Shown here: in pieces, positions 1 to 10,034 of the stretch
How positions within the stretch are numbered: the first letter of the stretch is position 1
Layout of the letters: each line of letters opens with the position of its first letter
NCBI RefSeq assembly: GCF_900112645.1
Contig: NZ_FOMO01000001.1
Span: 186,001 to 250,000 of the forward strand
Direction of reading: 5' to 3'
From: Phytopseudomonas straminea
GTDB lineage: Bacteria; Pseudomonadota; Gammaproteobacteria; Pseudomonadales; Pseudomonadaceae
DNA length: 64,000 nt
The notes under the pieces: model-generated
What the model was told of the DNA's origin: nothing
The model's database searches: none
What the model saw: the letters and a program-made list of their open reading frames with translations, nothing else
Position numbers and translations under genes: made by a program

Positions 1-1
1 T

Positions 2-1059
2 CGCCTGCTGCTCGACAATCTGACCACAGCGACGCTGCTGCTCAACGCCGACCTGCGCCTGGAATACATGAACCCCGCCGCGGAGATGCTTCTGGCGGTC
101 AGCGGCCAACGCAGCCATGGCCAGTTCATCAGCGAACTGTTCACCGAAACCCGCGAAGCCCTCGGCGCCTTGAGACAGGCGGTGGCTGAAGCCCACCCGT
201 TCAACAAGCGCGAGGCGGTGCTGACCACCCAGACCGGCCAGAGCCTAACCGTCGACTACGCCGTGACGCCGGTACTCAGCCGCGGTGAAACCCTGCTGCT
301 GCTCGAAGTGCACCCGCGCGACCGGCTGCTGCGCATCACCAAGGAAGAGGCTCAACTGTCCAAGCAGGAAACCACCAAGCTACTGGTGCGCGGCCTGGCC
401 CACGAGATCAAGAACCCCCTGGGCGGCATTCGTGGAGCTGCCCAGCTGCTGGCCCGCGAGTTGCCCGAAGAGAGCCTCAAGGATTACACCAACGTGATCA
501 TCGAGGAGTCCGACCGCCTGCGTAACCTGGTCGACCGCATGCTCGGCTCCAACAAACTGCCGTCCCTGGCAATCACCAACGTGCATGAGGTGCTCGAGCG
601 CGTCGCCAGCCTGGTAGAAGCGGAAAGCCAGGGCAGCGTGGTGCTGGTGCGCGATTACGACCCAAGCATCCCCGACCTGATCGTCGACCGCGAGCAGATG
701 ATCCAGGCGGTGCTCAACATCGTGCGTAATGCCATGCAGGCGCTGGCCGCCAAACCCGAGCTGCGTCCCGGCCGCATCACCCTGCGCACGCGCACCCTGC
801 GACAGTTCACCATCGGCTACATCCGCCACCGCCTGGTGACCAAGATCGAGATCATCGACAACGGCCCGGGCATTCCGCCAGAGCTGCAGGAAACCATCTT
901 CTATCCCATGGTCAGCGGGCGTGCCGACGGCACCGGGCTGGGCCTGGCGATTACCCAGAACATCATCAGTCAGCATCAAGGCCTGATCGAATGCGAGAGC
1001 CACCCCGGGCAAACCGTGTTCTCGATCTTTCTGCCGCTGGAACAAGGAGCAACGCCGAC

Positions 1060-1063
<4 letters not shown>
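2..1063 (+). CDS. ntrB: Nitrogen regulation sensor kinase NtrB (5' end outside window)
   Basis: Cytoplasmic histidine kinase/phosphatase that phosphorylates NtrC under nitrogen limitation and is governed by PII protein. The reading frame is open from base 2, and residues encoded before the first ATG (base 68) continue a PAS-like domain, so the true start lies upstream of the window. Visible parts are the end of the PAS domain, the H-box HEIKNPLGG (histidine codon at 401), the N-box around 700-745, and the ATP-lid motifs DNGPGIP and GTGLGLAITQ. The stop codon overlaps the ntrC start as ATGA, so the two are translationally coupled. Family assignment is secure from the H-box, the C-terminal layout and the ntrC partner. 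Confidence 0.95.
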
Positions 1064-2496
<1,433 letters not shown>

Positions 2497-2516
2497 GCCG
2501 TACCTGCAAAGACAAG

Positions 2517-2550
2517 AACGCCGCGCCCCGAACAGGGCACGGCGTTTTTT
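2517..2550 (+). terminator. Intrinsic terminator after ntrBC
   Basis: AACGCCG-CGCCC pairs with GGGC-ACGGCGTT across a short loop and is followed by a run of six T. It lies 20 bases after the ntrC stop and closes the ntrBC unit. Confidence 0.9.
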
Positions 2551-3067
2551 ATGGGTATCGGTTTGGCAACATCGCGAATGTCCCGCAATACCAATGGGTT
2601 TCACCTACGCGGCCCGCCCCATCCTACCCACTGCAGAGCGATACCAGAAAGCCCCAAGTGTCGCTGCGCTCGGCCCGAGCTACCGCGCTGAGTATGAGTG
2701 ATGTGAGGCTAGGCTTTGTGGGAGCGGGCGGGGATGCCTAGTCCATGCCCGCGATGCAGACGCCGCCGATATAAGCCTGGACTAGCTCATCAAGACCTGC
2801 ATTGTCGATACCATCGCTTTCGCGCGCATGGCGCGCTCCCACATTTATCTGCGGGCAGGCTTCATATCTCCGACAACCCAAGAATGCACGCCATCAGCGC
2901 ACGGCAGGTGCATTCATGCACCCGAGCGGAACATTCGCGAAGCGGCACCAGGCGGATAAAAACCTGGCAATTACCGCTAAAGCCCAGCATCCACGTGCCC
3001 TGCAACGAATTCACGAAAACTGGCACGCCACCTGCAATGGTACTGACAACCCAGTTTCGGGGACCTT
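2551..3067. other. Gene-free gap with REP-type repeats
   Basis: About 500 bases between the ntrC terminator and the tandem array contain no convincing gene. They hold a degenerate copy of the CGCT/AGCG repeat family (2652-2683) and a REP-like element at 2717-2748 whose TGTGGGAGCG start is answered by an inverted CGCTCCCACA near 2836-2845. Open frames crossing this stretch run through repeats and lack family resemblance. Confidence 0.7.
2717..2748 (+). repeat. REP-like element, copy A
   Basis: A 32-base element beginning TGTGGGAGCGGGCGG. Its reverse complement recurs at 22182-22213 with 30 of 32 bases identical, and a partial relative lies at 22411-22440. Such GGGAGCGGG..CCCGC elements are typical dispersed palindromic repeats of Pseudomonas. 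Confidence 0.8.
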
Positions 3068-3236
3068 GGTACAGGCAGGCCGGGGATTCCCCTCTTTCTT
3101 TGGGAGCCTCGGTACAGGCAGGCCGGGACCTCCCTTCTTTCTTCGGGGGACTCTGATACAGGCAGATCAGATAATCCCTCTTTTCTTCGGGAGCCCTGGT
3201 ACAGGCAGGCCGGGAACTCCCTCTTTTCTTCCTAAC
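3068..3236. repeat. Four-copy 43-44 bp tandem repeat
   Basis: Four consecutive units start at 3068, 3111, 3155 and 3198. Each begins G(G/A)TACAGGCAG and ends in a pyrimidine-rich stretch around CTTTCTTCGGG. Units 1, 2 and 4 share the GGCCGGG core; unit 3 diverges there (GATCAGAT). The last unit is truncated and runs into the stop codon of the minus-strand gene that follows. There are no unique spacers, so this is a direct tandem array and not CRISPR. Confidence 0.9.
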
Positions 3237-3672
3237 GCGGCGCCAGACGAACCGTCAGGCGCCAGCGGCCCTCGACCTCTTCAGTATCCATCTCGGCGTG
3301 CAGCGGCCGAGCCGCCACCACCCGCACTTCCAGCTCACGCCCATCACGCACCACGCGCCAGTTGGCGGCGCGCCCGGCGATCTGCAGCTGGCCCTGGCGC
3401 TCGCGGCCCAGCCCTTCGAAACGCAGTGCAAAGGTGCCGTGAGCGTCGCTGACCTGCACGTGCGGCTCGACGTTGAACCACAGCAGCAGGCGGTCGTCCT
3501 GAACGTCGATGTCCTTGAGGTGCATGGCATCCGGGTGGAACAGCCGGCCGATCATCAGGCCGACCAGGAAACCGAAGATCGCCAGCGAGCCGATCACCCG
3601 CACCCAGGGGCGCGGCCTTGGCGGCTTATCCGGCGTAGAATGGCGCCCGTCTTCTGGCCTGGAGCCGTGCAT
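3232..3672 (-). CDS. Conserved small membrane protein (PA5126-like)
   Basis: 146-residue product with a basic, proline-rich N-terminus, one hydrophobic segment at about residues 26-42 (IGSLAIFGFLVGLMIG) and a C-terminal beta-rich region likely outside the cytoplasm. I do not recognise a functional domain. Its position between ntrC and trmL matches a conserved hypothetical in the same place in P. aeruginosa as I recall. The annotated ATG overlaps the divergent trmL ATG (CAT at 3670-3672 against ATG at 3671-3673), and AAGGA lies about 11 bases upstream, so a shorter start is possible. The stop lies inside the tandem array. Confidence 0.75.
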   Translation of the reverse strand: MHGSRPEDGRHSTPDKPPRPRPWVRVIGSLAIFGFLVGLMIGRLFHPDAMHLKDIDVQDDRLLLWFNVEPHVQVSDAHGTFALRFEGLGRERQGQLQIAGRAANWRVVRDGRELEVRVVAARPLHAEMDTEEVEGRWRLTVRLAPR

Positions 3673-4132
3673 GTTTCATGTAATCCTTTTTCAACCGGAA
3701 ATCCCGCCCAATACCGGCAACGTTATCAGGCTTTGCGCCAATAGCGGCTGCCACCTGCACCTGGTCGAGCCGCTGGGCTTCGAACTGGACGACAAGCGCC
3801 TGCGCCGCGCCGGGCTGGATTATCACGAATACGCGCCGCTCAAGCGCCACGCCAGCCTGGAGGCCTGCCTGGAAAGCCTCGGCCAGCCGCGGGTGTTCGC
3901 CTTCACCACCAAGGGCTCGCAGCCTTTCCATGAAGTGGCCTACCAGCCGGGCGATGCCTTTCTGTTCGGCCCGGAGAGCCGCGGCCTGCCGGCCGAGATT
4001 CGTGAGGCCCTGCCCGAATCGCAACGCGTGCGCCTGCCGATGCGCGAAGGCTGCCGCAGCCTGAACCTGTCCAACACCGTGGCGGTGGCCGTCTACGAAG
4101 CCTGGCGCCAGCACGGCTTCGCCATGGACTGA
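3671..4132 (+). CDS. trmL: tRNA (cytidine/uridine-34-2'-O)-methyltransferase TrmL
   Basis: SPOUT-class methyltransferase that methylates the wobble ribose of leucine tRNAs using S-adenosylmethionine. The 153-residue product has the typical start MFHVILFQPEIPPNTGN, the knot motif FGPESRGLP and the C-terminal SLNLSNTVAVAVYEA, all hallmarks of the TrmL/SpoU family, and the length matches the family. The start at 3671 has GGAG seven bases upstream; a longer in-frame start at 3509 would lie in antisense overlap with the divergent gene and is rejected. A bidirectional terminator separates it from secB. Confidence 0.95.
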   Translation: MFHVILFQPEIPPNTGNVIRLCANSGCHLHLVEPLGFELDDKRLRRAGLDYHEYAPLKRHASLEACLESLGQPRVFAFTTKGSQPFHEVAYQPGDAFLFGPESRGLPAEIREALPESQRVRLPMREGCRSLNLSNTVAVAVYEAWRQHGFAMD

Positions 4133-4180
4133 CGGTGCTTAGGAGACTGGCGTCGATCACAGCGATAGGCGCAACACCAT

Positions 4181-4213
4181 CCCTGGGTATCGCTTCGCTC
4201 AACCGCAGGCTAC
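4181..4213 (-). repeat. Dispersed 30-bp repeat (TAGCC..GAGCG..CGATACCC family)
   Basis: The segment CCCTGGGTATCGCTTCGCTC followed by AACC and GGCTAC is the reverse-orientation relative of elements at 22037-22068 and 63219-63283, with a weaker copy at 2652-2683. All copies lie in non-coding gaps after gene ends. Confidence 0.75.
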
Positions 4214-4227
4214 GAATCTCAGCCAAT

Positions 4228-4253
4228 AAAAAACGCCCCGAAGGGCGTTTTTT
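4228..4253. terminator. Bidirectional terminator between trmL and secB
   Basis: AAAAAACGCCC-CGAA-GGGCGTTTTTT is a near-perfect palindrome with A and T tracts on both sides, suited to stop transcription from both convergent genes. Confidence 0.95.
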
Positions 4254-4268
4254 GCAGCAACCGATAAC

Positions 4269-4730
4269 TCAGTTGGCCTGCTGACGCTGCAGCTCCTGGG
4301 CGTACAGGGCGTCGAAGTTCACCGGGGCCAGCATCAGCGCCGGGAACGAGCCGCGTACCACCAGGCTATCCAGGGTCTCGCGGGCATACGGGAACAGGAT
4401 GTTCGGGCAGAACGCGCCCAGGGTGTGGCTCATGGAAGCAGCGTCCAGGCCCTTGATCAGGAAGATGCCGGCCTGCTGCACTTCGGCGATGAAGGCGGTT
4501 TCTTCACCATTCTTCACGGTCACCGACAGGGTCAGCACCACTTCGTGGAAGTCGCCTTCCAGGGCTTTCTGACGGGTGTTGAGGTCCATCGAGACGCTCG
4601 GCGTCCACTCCTGGCGGAAGATCTCGGGGCTCTTCGGCGCTTCGAAGGACAGGTCACGCACGTAGATGCGCTGCAGGGAGAACTGAGGAGTCTGTTCGCC
4701 TTGGGCGGCGCCGTTAGCTTGTTCGGTCAT
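4269..4730 (-). CDS. secB: Protein-export chaperone SecB
   Basis: Tetrameric cytoplasmic chaperone that keeps preproteins unfolded and hands them to SecA. The 153-residue product carries the conserved [16 protein letters not shown] start, the [15 protein letters not shown] strand region and the SecA-contact region [11 protein letters not shown], with the usual length. It is the last gene of a minus-strand group: rhodanese-like protein, glutaredoxin, secB, with 36 bases between grxC and secB. This trio is conserved in gammaproteobacteria. Confidence 0.98.
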   Translation of the reverse strand: MTEQANGAAQGEQTPQFSLQRIYVRDLSFEAPKSPEIFRQEWTPSVSMDLNTRQKALEGDFHEVVLTLSVTVKNGEETAFIAEVQQAGIFLIKGLDAASMSHTLGAFCPNILFPYARETLDSLVVRGSFPALMLAPVNFDALYAQELQRQQAN

Positions 4731-4766
4731 GGGGCAAAGCCTTCTGCTGTAGGACTTAAAGGGAAA

Positions 4767-5021
4767 TCAGGCGTTGAGCAGTGCGTCGAGCTTGCCGGCC
4801 CGCTCCAGGGCAAACAGATCGTCGCAACCGCCCACATGGGTCTCACCGATCCATATCTGCGGCACCGAGGTGCGGCCGGCCTTGCGCGTCATCTCGGCGC
4901 GCACGTCGGGTTTGCCGTCGACACGGATCTCGTCGAACGACACGCTTTTACTGGTCAGCAGCTGCTTGGCGCGGATGCAGAACGGGCACCAGTCGCTGGA
5001 GTAGATGACGACCTGGGCCAT
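4767..5021 (-). CDS. grxC: Glutaredoxin 3
   Basis: Small dithiol glutaredoxin that reduces disulfides and glutathione mixed disulfides using glutathione. The 84-residue product has the active site CPFC (residues 12-15, in SDWCPFCIRAKQ), the TSVPQIWIGETHVGG cis-proline loop and glycine pair that bind glutathione, and typical Grx3 length. It starts one base after the stop of the upstream rhodanese-like gene, so the two are co-transcribed and feed into secB. Confidence 0.96.
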   Translation of the reverse strand: MAQVVIYSSDWCPFCIRAKQLLTSKSVSFDEIRVDGKPDVRAEMTRKAGRTSVPQIWIGETHVGGCDDLFALERAGKLDALLNA

Positions 5022-5022
5022 G

Positions 5023-5436
5023 TCACTTCACCACAGGCAGGTTGTCGCCACGCCAGGTGGCGATGCCGCCGCCCAGGCGCGCGGCGGTGAAACCGGCTTT
5101 CTGCAGTTCACGGGCGGCGGTGCCGGCCTGCTGGCCCAGGGCATCGACGACGATGATGGTCTTGGCCTTGTGCTTTTCCAACTCAGCTAGGCGCGAGGCC
5201 AGCTTGTCGTAAGGGATGTTCAGGGCACCGACGATGTGGCCGGTATCGAAATCCTTCTTGCTGCGGATATCGACCACCACGCCTTCGTCGCGGTTGATCA
5301 GCGCTGTCACTTCGCGGCTGCTCAGGCTTTTGCCGCCCTTGCTCATTTCGGTGAAGATCAGCAGCGCAAGAATGATGACGAACAGGCCAGCGAGGATGAA
5401 GTGGTTGGTAGCGAATTCAATGAGGTTGGCAAGCAT
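5023..5436 (-). CDS. YibN-type membrane rhodanese-like protein
   Basis: 137-residue protein with one N-terminal membrane segment (residues about 12-29, FILAGLFVIILALLIF) and a cytoplasmic rhodanese fold (VVVDIRSKKDFDTGHIVGALNIP). The loop that holds the catalytic cysteine in sulfurtransferases reads VVDALGQQAG here, and the whole protein has no cysteine, so sulfur transfer by the usual mechanism is not possible; as I recall, E. coli YibN also has aspartate at this position. The frame extends upstream to 5622, but the ATG at 5436 gives the family N-terminus (MLANLIEF) and leaves the divergent promoter region free. First gene of the grxC-secB unit. Confidence 0.88.
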   Translation of the reverse strand: MLANLIEFATNHFILAGLFVIILALLIFTEMSKGGKSLSSREVTALINRDEGVVVDIRSKKDFDTGHIVGALNIPYDKLASRLAELEKHKAKTIIVVDALGQQAGTAARELQKAGFTAARLGGGIATWRGDNLPVVK

Positions 5437-5648
5437 CACGCGGTTCCGGGGCGGTAAAATGCCGGCCAGTATACACAGCAAGGTCAGTCCACCAAAGGCC
5501 GCACGGCGGTGACGGGATCTTTCCGGGGCCGTAGAATGTCTGACCGATTTCAGTGGGTCGCCTCCCGGGGCGACCGCCCCCGGATCGCCGCAGGCGAGCA
5601 CGCGCTCGCTGCCGGCCTTCATAGCGTCCCAAGAAGAGCGAGCCCCGT

Positions 5649-7184
5649 ATGAGCGCAGCGCCCAAACCCCTGGTTCTGGTCATTCTCGACGGCTTCGGCC
5701 ACAGCGACACGCCCGAGCACAACGCCATTTTCGCCGCCAACACGCCGGTCTACGATCACCTGCGTGCCACCCAGCCCCATGGGCTGATCTCCGGCAGCGG
5801 TATGGACGTCGGTCTGCCGGACGGGCAGATGGGCAACTCCGAGGTAGGCCACATGAACCTCGGCGCGGGCCGCGTGGTGTATCAGGACTTCACCCGGGTG
5901 ACCAAGGCGATCCGTGACGGTGAGTTCTTCGAGAATCCGGCGATCACTGGTGCTGTAGACAAAGCAGTTGGCGCCGGCAAGGCCGTGCATATCCTAGGCC
6001 TGCTGTCCGACGGCGGCGTACACAGCCACCAGGATCACCTCGTGGCAATGGCCGAACTGGCCGCACGCCGCGGAGCCGAGAAGATCTACCTGCACGCCTT
6101 TCTCGACGGTCGCGATACCGCGCCGAAAAGCGCCCAGAGTTCCATCGAGCTGCTCGACGCCACCTTCGCCAAGCTCGGCAAGGGCCGCATCGCCTCATTG
6201 ATCGGCCGCTACTTCGCCATGGACCGCGACAACCGCTGGGACCGCGTGGCCCAGGCCTACAACCTGATCGTCGATGGCCAGAGCCAGTTCCAGGCGGACA
6301 CGGCCCTGGCTGGCCTGCAAGCCGCCTATGCTCGCGACGAGAGCGACGAGTTCGTCAAAGCCACCCGCATCGGTGAGCCGGCGCCGGTCGAAGACGGCGA
6401 CGCCGTAGTGTTCATGAACTTCCGCGCCGACCGCGCCCGTGAGCTGACCCGCGCCTTCGTCGAGCAGGGCTTCGATGCCTTCGAACGCGCCCGTGTACCG
6501 CAGACCGCCGGCTTCATCATGCTCACCCTGTACGCGGCGAGCATCGACACACCCAGCGCCTTCAAGCCCGAGGCCCTGACCAACGTGCTCGGCGAGTACC
6601 TGGCCAACAACGGCAAGACCCAGCTGCGCATCGCCGAGACCGAGAAGTACGCCCACGTGACCTTCTTCTTCTCCGGTGGTCGTGAAGAGCCGTTCCCCGG
6701 TGAAGAACGCATCCTGATTCCCTCGCCGAACGTCGCCACCTACGACCTGCAACCGCAGATGAACGCCCCCGAGGTGACCGACAAGATCGTCGACGCCATC
6801 GAAAACCAGCGCTTCGATGTGATCGTGGTCAACTACGCCAACGGCGACATGGTTGGCCACACCGGCGTATTCGAGGCGGCGGTGGCTGCCGTGGAATGTC
6901 TGGACATCTGCGTCGGTCGCATCGTCGAGGCGCTGGACAAGGTCGGTGGCGAAGCGCTGATCACCGCCGACCACGGCAACGTCGAGCAGATGCAGGACGA
7001 ATGCACCGGCCAGGCACACACCGCACATACCTGTGAGCCGGTGCCGTTCATCTATGTCGGCAAGCGTGACGTGAGCATCCGCGAAGGCGGCGTGCTGGCC
7101 GACGTGGCACCCACCCTGCTGACCCTGATGGGCCTGCCAGTTCCCAAGGAAATGACCGGCACCAGTATCGTCACCCTCAACTGA
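5649..7184 (+). CDS. gpmI: 2,3-bisphosphoglycerate-independent phosphoglycerate mutase
   Basis: Manganese-dependent glycolytic/gluconeogenic enzyme interconverting 3- and 2-phosphoglycerate. The 511-residue length is typical. Metal-binding ILDGFG near the N-terminus, the phospho-serine motif MGNSEVGH (S64), HAFLDGRDT, and the metal site [11 protein letters not shown] near the C-terminus are all present. It is transcribed divergently from the rhodanese-grxC-secB unit and ends at a good terminator before envC. Confidence 0.98.
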   Translation: MSAAPKPLVLVILDGFGHSDTPEHNAIFAANTPVYDHLRATQPHGLISGSGMDVGLPDGQMGNSEVGHMNLGAGRVVYQDFTRVTKAIRDGEFFENPAITGAVDKAVGAGKAVHILGLLSDGGVHSHQDHLVAMAELAARRGAEKIYLHAFLDGRDTAPKSAQSSIELLDATFAKLGKGRIASLIGRYFAMDRDNRWDRVAQAYNLIVDGQSQFQADTALAGLQAAYARDESDEFVKATRIGEPAPVEDGDAVVFMNFRADRARELTRAFVEQGFDAFERARVPQTAGFIMLTLYAASIDTPSAFKPEALTNVLGEYLANNGKTQLRIAETEKYAHVTFFFSGGREEPFPGEERILIPSPNVATYDLQPQMNAPEVTDKIVDAIENQRFDVIVVNYANGDMVGHTGVFEAAVAAVECLDICVGRIVEALDKVGGEALITADHGNVEQMQDECTGQAHTAHTCEPVPFIYVGKRDVSIREGGVLADVAPTLLTLMGLPVPKEMTGTSIVTLN

Positions 7185-7212
7185 CGTTATCGGCCATCGG
7201 TCGACCGTGGCA

Positions 7213-7250
7213 CGCCTTGGGTCGCAATCGCGAGCCAAGGCGTTCTTTTT
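7213..7250 (+). terminator. Terminator between gpmI and envC
   Basis: CGCCTTGG pairs with CCAAGGCG around a GC-containing loop and is followed by TTCTTTTT. Confidence 0.85.
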
Positions 7251-7303
7251 AACCCGCGCCAAGGGCATACTAGGCGCGTTCCCCGCCAGGTACCGCCTGC
7301 ACC

Positions 7304-8554
7304 ATGCTCCGTGTCCTCACTTTCATCCTCATGACCAGCCTGCTGGCACCGGCTTTCGCCGATCAGAAAGCCGAAACGCAGAAGCAGCTGGAGGCGGCGC
7401 GTGCCGATGTCGCCGAACTGAAGAAACTGCTGGAACAACTGCAGCAGGAAAAATCCGGCGTGCAGAAGCAGCTCAAGACCACCGAAACCGAAATGGGCGA
7501 GCTGGAGAACCAGGTCAAGGGCCTGCGCGAAGAGCTGCAGGAGAGCGAAGAAGAGCTCAAGCGCCTCGATCAGGAGAAAAAAAAACTCCAGGGCGCGCGC
7601 CTTGAACAGCAACGACTGATCGGTATCCAGGCCCGTGCGGCCTACCAGGGCGGGCGTCAGGAATACATCAAGCTGCTTCTGAACCAGCAGAACCCGGAGA
7701 AATTCTCCCGCACCCTGACCTACTACGATTACCTCGCCGAAGCGCGCATGGCCCAACTGACCGCGTTCAACGAAACGCTGCGCCAGTTGGCCAACGTCGA
7801 GAAGGACATCAGCCATCATCAGGAGCAGCTGCAAGCGCAGAAAAGCGAGCTGGACAGCCGCAGCGCCAAGCTGGCCGAAGTACGCAAGGAACGTCAGCTG
7901 GCCCTGGCCAAGCTGAACAAGGATTTCAGCGCCCGCGATCAGCGACTCAAGGCCCGCGAGCAGGAGCAGGCCGAACTTGGCCGTGTGCTCAAGACCATCG
8001 AGGAAACCCTCGCCCGCCAGGCCCGTGCAGCCGAGGCCCAGCGCCAGCGCGAACTGGCCGCCGCTCGCGAGAAGCCCAGCACCCCATCGGCCACCGGCAA
8101 GCGCACCGAAAGCGGGCCGCTGGTCAGCTCCGGCGCCACTTACGGCGGCCCGTTCGCCAGCGCCAAGGGCAAGCTGCCGTGGCCGGTCAATGGCCGACTT
8201 GTTGCAAGATATGGAACCCCGCGGGGCGAAGACGCTCGGACTAAGTGGGACGGCGTGCTGATCGGCGCCGCCGCCGGCAGTCAGGTACGCGCCGTGCATG
8301 GTGGTCGGGTAGTTTTTGCAGACTGGTTGCGCGGTTCCGGGCTTCTGGTCATTCTCGACCATGGCAATGGTTACCTGACCCTGTACGGGCACAACCAAAG
8401 CCTGCTCAAGGACGCCGGAGACATCGTCAAGGCCGGGGAACCCATCGCCACCGTCGGTACCAGCGGCGGCCAGGACACCCCAGCACTGTATTTCGCGATT
8501 CGCCAGCAGGGCCGCGCCAGCGATCCGGCCCAATGGTGTCGGGCGCAAGGATAA
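7304..8554 (+). CDS. envC: Murein hydrolase activator EnvC (degenerate LytM)
   Basis: Periplasmic coiled-coil protein that, in the family, activates amidases for septal peptidoglycan splitting. A signal peptide (LTFILMTSLLAPAFA) is followed by long heptad-rich coiled coils (residues about 20-260) and a C-terminal LytM/M23 fold. Active M23 enzymes need H-x3-D and H-x-H zinc ligands; here the equivalent segments read KWDGVLIGA and ALYFAIRQ, so the site is degenerate, as expected of EnvC. The LYGHN histidine remains. The 416-residue size fits. The next gene, ctpA, starts 32 bases downstream and is probably co-transcribed; this pairing is conserved in pseudomonads. Confidence 0.93.
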   Translation: MLRVLTFILMTSLLAPAFADQKAETQKQLEAARADVAELKKLLEQLQQEKSGVQKQLKTTETEMGELENQVKGLREELQESEEELKRLDQEKKKLQGARLEQQRLIGIQARAAYQGGRQEYIKLLLNQQNPEKFSRTLTYYDYLAEARMAQLTAFNETLRQLANVEKDISHHQEQLQAQKSELDSRSAKLAEVRKERQLALAKLNKDFSARDQRLKAREQEQAELGRVLKTIEETLARQARAAEAQRQRELAAAREKPSTPSATGKRTESGPLVSSGATYGGPFASAKGKLPWPVNGRLVARYGTPRGEDARTKWDGVLIGAAAGSQVRAVHGGRVVFADWLRGSGLLVILDHGNGYLTLYGHNQSLLKDAGDIVKAGEPIATVGTSGGQDTPALYFAIRQQGRASDPAQWCRAQG

Positions 8555-8586
8555 GCGCCATCTCATTGTCGTAGGAGTTAGTTCGA

Positions 8587-9900
8587 ATGCCGCATCTGTC
8601 CCGCCTCACCTCCCTGGCCCTGGCGATTGCCCTGCTCGGTGGCGCACCTGTGCTGCATGCCGACCAAGCTCCGATCACCCCGCCGCCGGCCGCCGACCAA
8701 AAAGCAGCCCCGCTGCCGCTGGACGAGCTGCGCACCTTCGCCGAGGTGATGGACCGCATCAAGGCCGCCTACGTCGAGCCGGTCACCGACAAGGAACTGC
8801 TGGAGAACGCCATCAAGGGCATGCTCAGCAACCTAGACCCGCATTCGGCCTACCTCGACCCGAAAGCCTTCGCCGAGTTGCAGGAAAGCACCAGCGGCGA
8901 GTTCGGCGGCCTGGGCATCGAAGTCGGCACCGAAGACGGCTTCATCAAGGTGGTGTCACCCATCGATGACACCCCGGCTTCCAAGGCCGGCATCCACCCC
9001 GGCGACCTGATCGTCAAGATCGACGGCAAGCCCACCAAGGGCCAGTCGATGATGGAAGCCGTGGAGAGGATGCGCGGCAAGGCCGGCAGTAAGATCGTCC
9101 TGACCCTGGTGCGTGAAGGCGGCAAGCCGTTCGACGTCGAGCTGACCCGCGCGGTGATCAAGGTCGCCAGCGTGCGCAGCCAAATGATCGATCCGGGCTA
9201 CGGCTACATCCGCGTTACCCAGTTCCAGGTCAATACCGGTGAGGAAGTCGGCAAGGCACTGAACAAGCTGCGCAAGGAAAACGGCAAGAAGCTCAGCGGC
9301 CTGATACTCGACCTGCGCAACAACCCGGGCGGCGTGCTGCAGTCGGCCGTGGAAGTGGCCGACCACTTCCTCAAGAAGGGGCTAATCGTCTACACCAAGG
9401 GCCGCCTGCCCAACTCGGAGCTGCGCTTCTCCGCCGACCCGCTGGACGCCAGCGAAGGCGTGCCGCTGGTGGTGCTGATCAATGGTGGCAGCGCCTCGGC
9501 CTCGGAGATCGTCGCCGGCGCCCTGCAGGATCACAAGCGTGGCATCGTCATGGGCACCGACAGCTTCGGCAAGGGTTCGGTGCAGACCGTGCTGCCCCTG
9601 AACAATGACCGTGCCCTGAAGCTCACCACCGCGCTGTACTTCACGCCCAATGGCCGCTCGATCCAGGCCCAGGGCATCGTCCCGGACGTGGAAGTGGCGC
9701 GCGCCAAGCTGACTCGCGAGAGCGACGACCCGAGCCTCAAGGAAGCCGATCTGCAGGGCCACTTGGGCAACGGCAACGGCGGCGCCGATCGCCCGACTCA
9801 GAGCGCCCCCGGCAAGCCGGCCCGCCCGCAGGACGACGACTACCAGTTGAGCCAGGCGCTGAACCTGCTCAAGGGCCTGAACGTCACCCGCGCCGACTGA
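8587..9900 (+). CDS. ctpA: C-terminal processing peptidase CtpA (S41)
   Basis: Periplasmic serine protease that degrades cell-wall cross-link hydrolases in P. aeruginosa together with its partner LbcA. The 437-residue product has a signal peptide ending near HADQA, a PDZ domain (residues about 105-180) and the S41 catalytic core. By spacing, S304 in GGSASASEI, K329 in FGKGSVQ and Q333 form the expected Ser-Lys-Gln set. It follows envC closely, linking two envelope-remodelling activities. A perfect terminator lies 18 bases after the stop. Confidence 0.96.
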   Translation: MPHLSRLTSLALAIALLGGAPVLHADQAPITPPPAADQKAAPLPLDELRTFAEVMDRIKAAYVEPVTDKELLENAIKGMLSNLDPHSAYLDPKAFAELQESTSGEFGGLGIEVGTEDGFIKVVSPIDDTPASKAGIHPGDLIVKIDGKPTKGQSMMEAVERMRGKAGSKIVLTLVREGGKPFDVELTRAVIKVASVRSQMIDPGYGYIRVTQFQVNTGEEVGKALNKLRKENGKKLSGLILDLRNNPGGVLQSAVEVADHFLKKGLIVYTKGRLPNSELRFSADPLDASEGVPLVVLINGGSASASEIVAGALQDHKRGIVMGTDSFGKGSVQTVLPLNNDRALKLTTALYFTPNGRSIQAQGIVPDVEVARAKLTRESDDPSLKEADLQGHLGNGNGGADRPTQSAPGKPARPQDDDYQLSQALNLLKGLNVTRAD

Positions 9901-9917
9901 TCCTCGGCGGCAAACAG

Positions 9918-9955
9918 AAAGCCCCGGCGCAGGCAACTGCGCCGGGGCTTTTTAT
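9918..9955 (+). terminator. Terminator after ctpA
   Basis: AAAGCCCCGGCGCA pairs with TGCGCCGGGGCTTTTT around a GGCAAC-type loop; long GC stem plus T tract. Confidence 0.95.
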
Positions 9956-10034
9956 TAGCTGATTGAAATGCCCGCTCTTAGGGGAGCGGGCGAACATAAA
10001 CCCAGCTTGGTGCCGGGCTTTGTTGCCTGCATTG

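Noticed and set aside
3068..3236. Possible CRISPR array
   Set aside because: Units are contiguous with no unique spacers, and no cas genes are present in the window.
2716..3452. Overlapping plus-strand frames of 146 and 216 codons
   Set aside because: They run through REP elements and the tandem array, and the longer one enters the antisense of the membrane-protein gene.
7187..8566. 459-codon frame antisense to envC
   Set aside because: Leucine/glutamine-rich shadow of the envC coiled coil.
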